Source: Pseudomonas sp. St316 (GTDB lineage: Bacteria; Pseudomonadota; Gammaproteobacteria; Pseudomonadales; Pseudomonadaceae). Taken from it: DNA of 64,000 nt. Below, piece by piece: positions 28,901-37,720 of the stretch. The notes beneath the pieces were generated by a model. It searched no databases. It saw only the letters and a program-made list of their open reading frames with translations, and was not told the DNA's origin. Numbering within the stretch: position 1 is the first letter of the stretch; each line of letters opens with the position of its first letter. The stretch lies in NCBI RefSeq assembly GCF_018325905.1, contig NZ_AP021901.1, positions 5,791,001 through 5,855,000 on the forward strand, written 5' to 3'. A program made the translations under genes and the position numbers.

Positions 28901-29859
28901 AGTTCAGTCGTCGCCGGGAAGAGTGGATCCTGGCTCGCCACCAGGCCCTGCTCGAGCTGAACCAGATCGATGCACAACTGGCGCATTTCGCCGAGCAGGA
29001 AACGGCCACGCGCCTGCAACTACGCCTGGCCGAATCGAGCCTGAGCCAGGCCAAGGCCCACTACGATTTTTTCAGCAAGCGCTTTACCAAAACGCAGTTG
29101 TACCAATGGTTGAACAGCCAATTTGCCACGCTCTACCGCCAAGCCTACGACGCCACACTGGCGCTGTGCCTGGCCGCCGAAGCCTGTTGGCAATATGAAT
29201 TGGCGGACTTCAACAGGCGCTTCATTCAACCCGGCGGCTGGAATGCAACCTATCGAGGGCTCGGCGCGGGCGAGCAGTTGAAACTGAACCTGTTGAACAT
29301 GCAGGCCGAGTACTTGCGAGCTAACGTGCGCGAGCTGGAAATTCGCAAGACGGTATCGCTGCGTCAGTTGAAGCGCAAAACCGCCACCAGCACGATCAAC
29401 AAAGACTGGGCACCGCTTCACGCCGACCTGATGGCAGGACAGTGCGAATTCGAGCTGACCCACGAGCTGTTCGAAGACGACTACAAGGATCAGCAGCATT
29501 ACCTGCGACGCATCAAAACCATCAGCGTCTCCTTGCCGGCCATCGTCAGCCCTTATGAAAACATCCGGGCCACGCTGACCCAGACGGCCAGCAAAGTGTT
29601 GCTGTCCCCAAAGGGCCCGGCCCTGGAAAGCCACCGCGCCAACCAGCAGATCGCGCTTTCCACGGGGGTCGACGACAACGGCCTGTTCACCCTGGGCTTC
29701 AACGATGAACGCTACCTGCCCTTCGAGTACACCGGGGCTGTCTCCACCTGGTGCCTGACCTTCCCTAACCCCGAAGCCCAAAAGGAGCTGCTTGAGTCGC
29801 TGACCGACATCATCGTGCACGTGAGCTACACGGCCAGGGCCGGCGGAGGTTCGCTATGA
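25936..29859 (+). CDS. Tc toxin subunit A, C-terminal half (TcaB-like)
   Basis: 1,307 residues from ATG 25936 (AAGGA 6 nt upstream); a TTG at 25930 is possible but less well placed. The N-terminus (KTAQDLYEYWLLDVLVSQDV; ASLQQYIHRILLNLEPGYD) matches the ABC-toxin N region of TcdA-type proteins. A neuraminidase-like beta region follows (NILNGYVDGEDLANSTYYFI; WFNNRLFVIWAECI). The C-terminal third is coiled-coil-rich (ERKEQVQLQELQQQQAWDLA) and leads to the pore/TcB-binding domain. Around residues 424-470 lies a low-complexity insertion with degenerate TDVYAS/TDVYSS repeats. With the first gene it should build the translocation channel that carries the TcB-TcC cocoon. Confidence 0.87.
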   Translation: MTVALKKQLDEHLRDAQLAFYLHKVVPNNATTMNLKLKTAQDLYEYWLLDVLVSQDVPTTPVACAIASLQQYIHRILLNLEPGYDSDDISAEHLRTWRNEMHQYPTWAAHQKLLYFPATYLEPSLRANKSDNFRQLENDLNQHRLQPEAVQSAVLAYLSRLEEVANLNILNGYVDGEDLANSTYYFIAKSRSENTYFWRSLDMAQRPLDGTPPQSPATPPKLDSPAPYAWSDWEKADVPIPDSAAEHSIRPVWFNNRLFVIWAECIHQDPATRIAHVDSSTTQPGPSAPLLRLSLCYKKQDGSWSTPRVCLQGYCQDKALRDKDVQAIKPLLGSVATHQRKGSHHLLFLALCVRGYQADSASHFIFIESTRIDKNLGHAVDRSDTAKAPGAKKYLQYPSAEQALLDSSAHRIQAKVPLQAKEETPATDVYASAQGTLAVTDVYSSTQTEAAATGVHRDTKDASAVTATQTGISLGQDPPAKRLTPDITYVTSSLGTSQLLDFSNSAISDSDAKDQPRQPIRLNTVFAAELIRRTENSLDELFDWETQHLPEPGLPGAPSTRMDFHGAYGRYFTELFLYVPWLVAERLSSEHRYEEAERWLRHVFDPGRGSDGCWKSVPLVGTHTSAYADQAPHDPHQIALSHPVHFRKALYFLYLDILINRGDVAYREQTADSLSEAKLWYVRALDLLGPRPVVQPVDQWSTISLQTLSETTNKHLRAFERSLARSSATPTLLIREDSSPPNLPSVDSPQLRLPFNPELLKRWDMTESRLYNLRHNLDIAGKPLHLPIFATASDPRALSGANALNIPGHAAQDLPDAHLAHYRFTVMQSKALGAVETLSQFGATLLSLIERKEQVQLQELQQQQAWDLAKITVDLQRQALNIDRHNRQALLASKAIIRNRASHYHHLLEQGISEAERQASHLYLRSGAFELDASRAQVVAGGLMVTPNIFGFSNGGCRWEGALHATTALAQGAAVAHRTSAAHLDRTAQFSRRREEWILARHQALLELNQIDAQLAHFAEQETATRLQLRLAESSLSQAKAHYDFFSKRFTKTQLYQWLNSQFATLYRQAYDATLALCLAAEACWQYELADFNRRFIQPGGWNATYRGLGAGEQLKLNLLNMQAEYLRANVRELEIRKTVSLRQLKRKTATSTINKDWAPLHADLMAGQCEFELTHELFEDDYKDQQHYLRRIKTISVSLPAIVSPYENIRATLTQTASKVLLSPKGPALESHRANQQIALSTGVDDNGLFTLGFNDERYLPFEYTGAVSTWCLTFPNPEAQKELLESLTDIIVHVSYTARAGGGSL

Positions 29860-32800
29860 GTGAGCCCAATGCATTGCCTGTCACCACCCCGGCGCTGCCC
29901 AAGGGCGGCGGTGCGATCCAGAGCATTGGCAAAGGCTGGGGCACTGTCGGCGCCCACGGTACGGCGTCGTATGCGATCGCCCTGCCGATTTCGCCGGGGC
30001 GCGGTTTTGCGCCCGCCTTATCGCTGGGGTATGCCAGCTCGGCCGGCAACGGCGTATTCGGCCTCGGCTGGGGGCTATCACTCCCCAGCGTGGCGCGCCG
30101 CACCAGCCACGGTGTACCGGCCTATGCCGAAGATGACGAGATCCTCGGCCCAAGCGGCGTGGTGTGGCTGCCCGAACAAGATCCACAAGGCGTCATCCAC
30201 TCAACCCGTATCGACCGCTACAACACGCTTGACCTGGGCCAGACCTACACGGTGACACGCCACTTCCCAAGCGTTGAAAGCTGCTTCGACCGCATTGAGC
30301 GCTGGACATCGGAGCATGACAAAGCGGGGTTCTGGCTGGTGCACGGCGCCGACGGCAGCCTCCACATGTTAGGAAAGAATCCGGCATCGCGCCGAGCCGA
30401 CCCCGAGGACGCCAATCGGGTAGGCGAATGGTTATTGGAGGAAAGCCTGAACGCCCACGGCGAGCACATCCTCTATCAATACCAGGCAGACGCAACGGCT
30501 CAGCGCTACCTGAGCCGGGTGAGCTATGGCAATTTCGAGGCCGATGCGCACCTCTATTCGTGGACAAGCGAACGGTTGAAGCCGGTGCAATGGCACTTCG
30601 AATTGCTGTTCGACTATGGCGAGCGCGACACGGAGTACTCACAGGTACCGCGCTATGAAGGCCAACAATGGCACCCCCGCAGCGACGCGTTTTCCAGCTT
30701 CGCCTACGGCTTTGAACTACGCACACAACGGTTGTGCCGCCAGGTGTTGATGTTCCACCGCTTCCCCGACGAGTTGGGGACGGCCCCCGTCCTGGTGCGC
30801 CGCCTGCTGCTCGAGTACCACCAGACGCCGCTGGGCTATCACCACCTGATCGCGGCCCATGACCAGGCGTTCGACGACTCGCAGGGCATGGCTAATCGTC
30901 CCCCTGTCGAGTTCAGCTACAGCGAGTTCAAGCTGCGGTGTGAAACCCCGTCTTGGCACGACATGCCGCGGCTCAACGAAGCGCAAGGCTATCAACTGGT
31001 GGATCTGTATGGCGAAGGCCTGCCGGGCGTGCTCTGTCGAGGCGATGCCGGTTGGTATTACCGCGAACCCATGCGGGCCAAGCCCCACAGCGATGAAGTG
31101 GCTTACGACCAATGGCGGTCGTTGCCGCGCATTCCTGTGGCCGACTCGGCCAAACCCATGGGCCAGTCACTGAGTGACCTGACCGGCGATGGTCGATTGG
31201 ATTGGGTCATCGCCGAGCCGGGGTTGAGCGGTTTTTTCTCCCTTGGGCCCCATCGAGACTGGTCAGGCTTCGCCGCGTTCAAGGCATTCCCTGCGGAGTT
31301 TTTCCAGCCACAAGGGCAGTTGGCCGATCTGATGGGTGCCGGCCTCAGCGACCTGGCGTTGATCGGCCCGCGCAGCGTGCGTCTGTACGCCAATCAGCGC
31401 GAGCATGGGTTTGCGCCAGCGCAAGAGGTGCACCGCGACGCGGATGACGACGCCCTGGCGCTGCTCAGCCCTTCGCCCAGCGAGCTGGTGGCCTTCAGCG
31501 ACCTGCTGGGCAGTGGACAGCCGCACCTGGTGCGCATTCGTCATGACGAAGTGAAGTGCTGGCCCAACCTGGGCCGTGGACGTTTCGGCAGAGGCATCGT
31601 GTTGGGCTCGCCGGGCCTTGCCTACGAAAACTTCGATGCCGCGCGGATCCGCCTGGCGGACCTGGATGGCTCCGGCGCCACCGACCTGATCTACCTGCAA
31701 GCCAATCAGGCGCTGATCTTCATGAACCGCGGCGGCAACGGCTTCAGTCCTCCCGTCGCGCTGCCCTGGCCGAAGGGACTGCGCTACGACCGCTTGTGCC
31801 AGGTGAGCATCGCCGATCTACAAGGGCTCGGCTGTTCCAGCCTGATCCTGAGCGCGCCGCACATGACACCTCAACAACATTGGCGCTACGACTTCGTCAG
31901 GGAAAAACCGTATCTGCTCACCGGCACCCACAACAATATGGGCGCCGCCAACAGCATCCGCTACCGCAGCTCGGCGCAGGAATGGCTGGATGAAAAGGCC
32001 GAAAGATCAGCAACCAACATGCCCCCTGTCTGTCATGTCCCACTGGTCCTGCACCTGGTTTCGAGCCAGACCCAGGTGGATGAAATTACCGGCAATCGCC
32101 TGTCGCAGACATTCGCTTATCGCCAAGGCTACTACGACGGTGCGCAACGGGAATTTCGCGGCTTTGGCCTCCTGTTGCAAAACGACGCAGAAACCAGCCC
32201 TGACGATGCCGGCTCATCAGGCTTCAGCGCGCCTTGCCTGACCAAAACCTGGTTTCACACCGGGCAAGCACTGGACCCGCCTCGAGTCGGTTACAGCCGG
32301 GTCGACCCATTGGCCGTGGCATTGGGCAAGACCGTGCCTTGCCAGTACCAGCCTGAAACCGGCAATGACACGTTCATGGCCTCGCCCACCGCGGCGACGA
32401 CCCGGGAAATGTCCCGCGCCCTGAGCGGTCATTGGCTGCGAAGCGAGGTATTCGGAGTCGATCCTCACCAGAACAGCAGCACGTTGTATTCAGTCCAGGA
32501 AAACCGCTACGCGATACGTTTGCTCCAGGCGCCCGGCGACACACAACGCTATGCCCGGATGTTGCCACTGCTGCTGGAGTCCATTCACTACCAGTACGAA
32601 GGCCTGAGCGACGATCCGCAATGCCAGCACACCTTCAACCTGCAACACGACCTGTTTGGCTCGCTGACTCACAGCGTCAACGTCCATTACGCCCGACGCA
32701 AAACCGCCAGCGACACCCCGCCGTTCAGCGATGTCGACCAACAGCAGTGGTGGCGCGACGCCCATGATCCGGCGCAACAGGTCTACTACCTGGACGAAAC

Positions 32801-34322
32801 CCGCACCGAATTCATCCATCTGCAAGCCCCTCAGGGTTGGCGACTGGGCCTGCCCTATCGCCAGCGGACGAATGCCCTGGAACGCCCCAAGGCCCCCGAG
32901 GCCGGCGGGCTGGCCACGCAAGACATGACGTATGAGATGCTCATCGAACTCACCCGGGAAACCACCTGGACCACCCAAAGTGTTCTGACAGGCCTGTCCG
33001 TGCAACGCTACAAGGACGCCACAACCGCAGAAACCCTGCCGGACGGCGTCGCTCACTTCGAGGCCCTGGGCGATCATCTGGAAAGCGCCGAGCTGGACGA
33101 AACCACCCTCAAAGCCTTTCATCTGTTGCCGCAGGACTCCCGCCCCAAGGGAAAACTGCTGGAAAGACTGGGCTATCACCGCTTGGACAGCTTCCTGCCG
33201 GCGACCCCGTCGCTTAAAAAACTCTGGTCGGTCAAAAGCGGTTTCGCGACCTACGCCCCCTTGCAGGGTTTCTACAAAATCCAGACCTTGCAAGCGAGTG
33301 AAAGCCATGGCGTGACCGCGTTCAGCTACGACAACTGCCACTGTTTTATCACCGAGTTCAAACAGCCCGATGGCTGTGCCACCCGGGCGCTCCACGACTA
33401 CCGCTCACTCCAGCCACGACGCATTACCGATCCCAACGGCAACGTACAGGAAGGCCTGGTCGATGCCTTCGGCCAAGTCCTGGCCACGACGTTCTACGGC
33501 AACGAGAACAACGCACCGGTCGGTTTCAAACCCATCGCGCAGTTCAAACGGCCGCTATCGGACAGTCCGACAGAGGCGATCAAACACAGCGAGGACGCTC
33601 TGCAGTGTGCCGCCAGCGCGTTTTACTACGCGCCCTTCAGCTGGATGGGGCGTGTATCGAATGCCGCGTTGGCCGACACCGACTGGCTGGCGCGGTGCGT
33701 GACCAACCGTTACCTGCTGCCCAGCGGGCACATCCGCGCGGCCGCGCGAACCCGGCTGACGGCGCTTGCAACCCACTCTGCCGACGAGGTGAAACTGAAA
33801 GCGCAAGTGGAGGCGTCGGTACGCGAACCAGTGCACATCGCCGTACTGGTCGCCGACCGTTACCCCGACGACGAGCATCGGCAAATCCGCATTGCGCTGA
33901 CCTGCTTCGACGGTTTCGGTCGGACGCTGCAAAGCAAGCAACAGGTCGAGCCGGGTACGGCCTACGTCGTCAACGCCCGGGGAGCACTGGCGCTCAAGGA
34001 CGGAAAACCACTGGAGCAGACCGCCGCTAAACGCTGGCGTGTCAGCGAACGGGTGGAATACAACAACAAGGGTTTGCCGATCCGCCGCTACCGGCCTTAC
34101 TTCGCCGACCAGCCTCGCTACATCAATGACGAGTCCTTGCGCCAGTTCGGCCATTGCGACCAGCAGTTCTACGATGCGCTGGGCCGCCCCACCCGCACGC
34201 GCCTTGCCGCACAGGATGGTCGCAGCCCTATGCGGCGGTGTACCCGCCATGCCTGGTACATCCTGGACGAGGATGAAAACGACACGCTGGAAGAAGCCAT
34301 GTCCACCGGAGGTGAAGCATGA
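29856..34322 (+). CDS. Tc toxin subunit B (TcdB/TcaC-like, SpvB domain)
   Basis: A 1,488-residue protein that overlaps the TcaB-like gene by ATGA. The N-terminal SpvB domain begins LPKGGGAIQSIGKGWGTVGA and GFAPALSLGYASSAGNGVFG. Four FG-GAP/propeller-like blades follow (LTGDGRLDWVIAEPG; LMGAGLSDLALIGP; LLGSGQPHLVRIRHDE; LDGSGATDLIYLQANQ), then the TcdB middle regions and the Rhs-like shell half. TcB caps the TcA channel through its propeller and forms the hollow cocoon with TcC. The length is typical. It is a cytoplasmic-to-exported complex without a Sec signal. Confidence 0.93.
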   Translation: MSEPNALPVTTPALPKGGGAIQSIGKGWGTVGAHGTASYAIALPISPGRGFAPALSLGYASSAGNGVFGLGWGLSLPSVARRTSHGVPAYAEDDEILGPSGVVWLPEQDPQGVIHSTRIDRYNTLDLGQTYTVTRHFPSVESCFDRIERWTSEHDKAGFWLVHGADGSLHMLGKNPASRRADPEDANRVGEWLLEESLNAHGEHILYQYQADATAQRYLSRVSYGNFEADAHLYSWTSERLKPVQWHFELLFDYGERDTEYSQVPRYEGQQWHPRSDAFSSFAYGFELRTQRLCRQVLMFHRFPDELGTAPVLVRRLLLEYHQTPLGYHHLIAAHDQAFDDSQGMANRPPVEFSYSEFKLRCETPSWHDMPRLNEAQGYQLVDLYGEGLPGVLCRGDAGWYYREPMRAKPHSDEVAYDQWRSLPRIPVADSAKPMGQSLSDLTGDGRLDWVIAEPGLSGFFSLGPHRDWSGFAAFKAFPAEFFQPQGQLADLMGAGLSDLALIGPRSVRLYANQREHGFAPAQEVHRDADDDALALLSPSPSELVAFSDLLGSGQPHLVRIRHDEVKCWPNLGRGRFGRGIVLGSPGLAYENFDAARIRLADLDGSGATDLIYLQANQALIFMNRGGNGFSPPVALPWPKGLRYDRLCQVSIADLQGLGCSSLILSAPHMTPQQHWRYDFVREKPYLLTGTHNNMGAANSIRYRSSAQEWLDEKAERSATNMPPVCHVPLVLHLVSSQTQVDEITGNRLSQTFAYRQGYYDGAQREFRGFGLLLQNDAETSPDDAGSSGFSAPCLTKTWFHTGQALDPPRVGYSRVDPLAVALGKTVPCQYQPETGNDTFMASPTAATTREMSRALSGHWLRSEVFGVDPHQNSSTLYSVQENRYAIRLLQAPGDTQRYARMLPLLLESIHYQYEGLSDDPQCQHTFNLQHDLFGSLTHSVNVHYARRKTASDTPPFSDVDQQQWWRDAHDPAQQVYYLDETRTEFIHLQAPQGWRLGLPYRQRTNALERPKAPEAGGLATQDMTYEMLIELTRETTWTTQSVLTGLSVQRYKDATTAETLPDGVAHFEALGDHLESAELDETTLKAFHLLPQDSRPKGKLLERLGYHRLDSFLPATPSLKKLWSVKSGFATYAPLQGFYKIQTLQASESHGVTAFSYDNCHCFITEFKQPDGCATRALHDYRSLQPRRITDPNGNVQEGLVDAFGQVLATTFYGNENNAPVGFKPIAQFKRPLSDSPTEAIKHSEDALQCAASAFYYAPFSWMGRVSNAALADTDWLARCVTNRYLLPSGHIRAAARTRLTALATHSADEVKLKAQVEASVREPVHIAVLVADRYPDDEHRQIRIALTCFDGFGRTLQSKQQVEPGTAYVVNARGALALKDGKPLEQTAAKRWRVSERVEYNNKGLPIRRYRPYFADQPRYINDESLRQFGHCDQQFYDALGRPTRTRLAAQDGRSPMRRCTRHAWYILDEDENDTLEEAMSTGGEA

Positions 34323-37147
34323 ACCCACGCCTTCATCGCAAGACGCCCACGATCAGCGTTGTCGACAGCCGAGGCCGGCCTGTGCGGCAGGTCGCTTATT
34401 GCCGGCGCAGCGCAGACGAAACCGCCCAAGCGCGCATCACCCGCCAACGCCACGACACGACGGGCCGGCAAGTTGAGCAGTGGGACCCTCGACGGTCTGG
34501 CGCCACGTTGGAGGCGAATCTGACGACGGTCTACAGCCTCTGCGGCAAGCCACTGCTGGTCAACAGTGTCGACGCTGGCTGGCGCCTGAACCTGCCTGGC
34601 ACTGCCGGACAGATCCTGCGCAGTTGGGATCAGCGCGGCACCCAATGGCGAACCACCTACGACAATCAGTTGAGGCCGACCGCTATCCACGAGCAAGTGC
34701 CTGGTCAAGATCCGCGTCGAGTCGAATGCCTGCGCTACGGCGACAGTTCGCCAGAATCGGCGGCGCGCAATGTGTGCGGTGCACTGACCCGTCACGATGA
34801 CAGCGCGGGCAGCCTGCTGACCGAGGAATATGCACTGTGTGGCAAACCGCTTGACCAGACCAGGCACTTCCTCGTCGATGTCACCCAGCCGGACTGGCCC
34901 GACGATGAGAAAGATCGCACTGCGTTGCTGGAAAAGGGGCATGGCTACACGACGCGCTGGCGCTACGACGCCCTCGCAGAGCCTCTCGTGCAATTCGACG
35001 CCGCCCAGAACCAGCAACGTTATTCGTTTGATGTCGCAGGCCAACTCAAGTCGGTGAGCCTGAAGCTAAAAGACGCGGCGACCGCGAAAATCATCGTCAA
35101 AGATCTGGTCTACAACGCCTTTGGCCAAGTCGAATCCCAGGTGGCCGGCAATGGCGTGGTCAGTCGCGCCGTGTTCGATCCAGCCAGCGGTCGACTGACC
35201 TCGCTCAGCGCGGCGGTGTCTGGCAGCGCCTTGCAAGACCTGCACTACAGCTACGACGCCGTGGGGAACGTGACGCAAATCGAGGACCGGGCCCAACCGG
35301 TGCAGTTCGGCAGTAACCAACGGGTCGACGCCACCTGTACATTCACCTACGACAGCCTCTACCAGTTGATCAGCGCGACAGGCCGTGAAGCGGCGGGGCT
35401 GACCAGCAACCCCGATATTCCCACCTTCAGCCGAACACCCTTCGACGCCCGGCAACTGTTCAAGTTTACCGAGCATTACGAGTACGACGCCGGAGGCAAC
35501 CTGATCGAACTGCGCCATGTTCGCGAGCGTAACAACTACACCCGGACACTGAACATTGCCGCCCAAAGCAATCGCCTCCTGTCCTGGAACAAGGGCCACT
35601 CAATGCCCGACGTGCCCACGAACTTCGATGTCCACGGCAATCAGCAAATGCTCTCTCCAGGCCAGGCGTTGCAATGGAACACCCGCAACCAACTCGCCAG
35701 CGTGGTCTTGGTCCACCGCGAAGATGGCCGCGATGACATTGAGCGCTATGGCTATGACAACGCGGGTCAACGGGTGCGCAAGGTACAAACGAGCTACGCG
35801 TCGGCCGTGACTCACACCCGGGAAGTCCGCTATTTGCCGGGCCTCGAAATCCGCACCCGGCCTAACGAGCGCCTGGAAGTCATTACCCTGCAAGCCGGCC
35901 GCTGCAACGTCCGTTATCTGCACTGGACTGAAGGTCGACCGTCCGGCATCGCCGCCAACCCGCTGCGCTACAGCCTCGAAGATCACCTGGGTTCCAGCTC
36001 ACTGGAACTCGACGACCAGGCGTGGCTGATCAGCCAGGAAAGCTATTTGCCTTATGGTGGAACCGCCTGGGCGGCCTCCCGTTCGGCCGTGGAGGCCGAC
36101 TACCGGACCCTTCGCTACTGCGGCAAGGAACGCGACGCCAGCGGCCTGTATTACTACGGGCACAGGTACTACGCGCCGTGGTTGCAGCGCTGGATCAGCC
36201 CAGATCCGGCGGGGGCGGTTGACGGCTTGAACTTGTATCGCATGGTGGGGAACAACCCGTTGCGCTACACCGATCCAAACGGCCACGACAAAGAAGATTT
36301 CAACGACCTCAAGGCCGAAATAGCCGCCTATCCGGGTATTCTGACCGAGGTGAACAACCGGGTCGGCACGCTGAATTATCAGCTCTACAACAGCATGCGC
36401 ACCAAGGACATCACCAAAAGGGTTTTTCAAACCTACGCCTACAACGCACTCACCAACCTGATCTCGCTGGGCGCCGGCGCGCTGGCAGCACCCGCCGGAT
36501 TGCCCGCCGCCTGGGCCGCCATGAGCGGCAGCTCCCTGGCGATTAGTACGATCGCCAGCAAAATGGAGGCAACACGGCACCTGCCGGTGTCGATCTATCC
36601 ACAGACCAGCCGACTGGACCCCGAGGATATAGAGCATGCAGGCAGGACCGCCTTCTATGACCTGAACACGAAGTCGCGCAAGGCCATAAAGGACCTGAAC
36701 CCACGCACCGCCACAGGACAAAAAAAACTGTCGTTGATGGCAACCAGTTTTATCCTGACCAAAGTCCTTCGGGTCCCAGGCGCGTGGATCGCGAACTTCG
36801 AAGCGTCGACCCAGGCAAGCAAAAACTCGAACGGTGTCCCGGGACAAAAAATCGAACGATTGAACGATGCCTTGCTTAAGCTCGATGACTATCTGGAGCA
36901 TGACGCCAGCGCCATCAATGCGGCGTTCGATAGCCTTGGCGTGGAGCAATTCTATGCCCCCGGTGCAAAAGGATCCCTGGATCGAACCCTGGACCGGATG
37001 ACCAACAGGGCGGGTGCCCGCACGCTAAGCCGCTCGGAAATACAAAGCGAGATCCACGCCACCCGGGCGACGATACAACATGGACGGGAACTGCTGTGGC
37101 GGCTTAACAAATACAACCAATCGTTAGGCCGATACGCCATTCCCTAG
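34319..37147 (+). CDS. Tc toxin subunit C (TccC-like) with unrecognised C-terminal cargo
   Basis: A 942-residue protein that overlaps TcB by ATGA. Residues 1 to about 655 form the Rhs-repeat shell, ending in the conserved core (KERDASGLYYYGHRYYAPWL, then WISPDPAGAVDGLNLYRMVG and NNPLRYTDPNGHD) where TccC proteins cut themselves. The remaining roughly 280 residues are the variable cargo that would enter the host cell. It contains a hydrophobic stretch (NLISLGAGALAAPAGLPAAW) and a long helical region ending RLNKYNQSLGRYAIP. I see no ADP-ribosyltransferase, deamidase or protease motif in it. It is the last gene of the operon. Confidence 0.93.
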   Translation: MNPRLHRKTPTISVVDSRGRPVRQVAYCRRSADETAQARITRQRHDTTGRQVEQWDPRRSGATLEANLTTVYSLCGKPLLVNSVDAGWRLNLPGTAGQILRSWDQRGTQWRTTYDNQLRPTAIHEQVPGQDPRRVECLRYGDSSPESAARNVCGALTRHDDSAGSLLTEEYALCGKPLDQTRHFLVDVTQPDWPDDEKDRTALLEKGHGYTTRWRYDALAEPLVQFDAAQNQQRYSFDVAGQLKSVSLKLKDAATAKIIVKDLVYNAFGQVESQVAGNGVVSRAVFDPASGRLTSLSAAVSGSALQDLHYSYDAVGNVTQIEDRAQPVQFGSNQRVDATCTFTYDSLYQLISATGREAAGLTSNPDIPTFSRTPFDARQLFKFTEHYEYDAGGNLIELRHVRERNNYTRTLNIAAQSNRLLSWNKGHSMPDVPTNFDVHGNQQMLSPGQALQWNTRNQLASVVLVHREDGRDDIERYGYDNAGQRVRKVQTSYASAVTHTREVRYLPGLEIRTRPNERLEVITLQAGRCNVRYLHWTEGRPSGIAANPLRYSLEDHLGSSSLELDDQAWLISQESYLPYGGTAWAASRSAVEADYRTLRYCGKERDASGLYYYGHRYYAPWLQRWISPDPAGAVDGLNLYRMVGNNPLRYTDPNGHDKEDFNDLKAEIAAYPGILTEVNNRVGTLNYQLYNSMRTKDITKRVFQTYAYNALTNLISLGAGALAAPAGLPAAWAAMSGSSLAISTIASKMEATRHLPVSIYPQTSRLDPEDIEHAGRTAFYDLNTKSRKAIKDLNPRTATGQKKLSLMATSFILTKVLRVPGAWIANFEASTQASKNSNGVPGQKIERLNDALLKLDDYLEHDASAINAAFDSLGVEQFYAPGAKGSLDRTLDRMTNRAGARTLSRSEIQSEIHATRATIQHGRELLWRLNKYNQSLGRYAIP

Positions 37148-37170
37148 CCTTCATGAGCGGTCCAACCAGG

Positions 37171-37214
37171 AGATGATCAATCCGTCATTCAAGCGTTCCA
37201 CGGATTGATCATCT
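37171..37214. repeat. 14-bp perfect inverted repeat after the Tc operon
   Basis: agatgatcaatccg (37171-37184) and cggattgatcatct (37201-37214) with a 16-nt loop form a strong hairpin 24 bp after the TccC-like stop and just beyond the 3' end of the convergent glyoxalase gene. There is no T tract, so it may be an mRNA-end or stability hairpin rather than a classical terminator. Confidence 0.6.
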
Positions 37215-37219
37215 GGTCA

Positions 37220-37588
37220 CTAGACACAGATCCCATTGGTAAACACCAACCGATTGCCAAATGGATCGACCACGGTCATGTCCTGGCTGCCCCAGGGCAT
37301 GGCCTGGATTTGCGGGCGGGCGAAGGCGTATTGCTTGGCCTGCAGTTGCGCCTGGAAGGCTTCCAGTTCATCGGTCTCGATCCGCAGCGCCGAGCCCGGC
37401 GTGCAATCGCCATGGTGTTCGGACAGGTGCAGCACGCAGTCACCACGGGAGACTTGAAGGTACAGCGGAAAGTCGTCGCCGAAACGATGTTGCCAGTCGA
37501 CGGTAAACCCCAGGAAGTCGACATAGAAGGCCAACGCCTTGGCTTCATCGAAGATCCGCAGGATCGGAGTGGTTTTACCGAAGCTCAT
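37220..37588 (-). CDS. Glyoxalase/bleomycin-resistance superfamily protein
   Basis: A 122-residue VOC-fold protein starting at ATG 37588 (GGGAG upstream). It is built from two beta-alpha-beta-beta-beta modules. Metal-site positions appear in the second half (CVLHLSEHHGD; ALRIETDELEAF; MTVVDPFGNRLVFTN). The pattern FDEAKALAFYVDFLGFTVDW is that of the bleomycin-resistance-like branch rather than GloA. The usual roles are small-molecule binding or metal-dependent catalysis, and no substrate can be read. The gene stands alone, 132 bp from the D-aminoacylase gene. Confidence 0.8.
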   Translation of the reverse strand: MSFGKTTPILRIFDEAKALAFYVDFLGFTVDWQHRFGDDFPLYLQVSRGDCVLHLSEHHGDCTPGSALRIETDELEAFQAQLQAKQYAFARPQIQAMPWGSQDMTVVDPFGNRLVFTNGICV

Positions 37589-37720
37589 GGGTTGCTCCCT
37601 GGCTGAAAAGACCCAGTGTAGATGGGTTGACCCCAATGCTTCGGCTTTGAACCCGGCTTCTTTAGTGTCGCAGTGCCATTATTGTGACGCCAATTAACAA
37701 TTTCAGCCGCCAATACGCCA

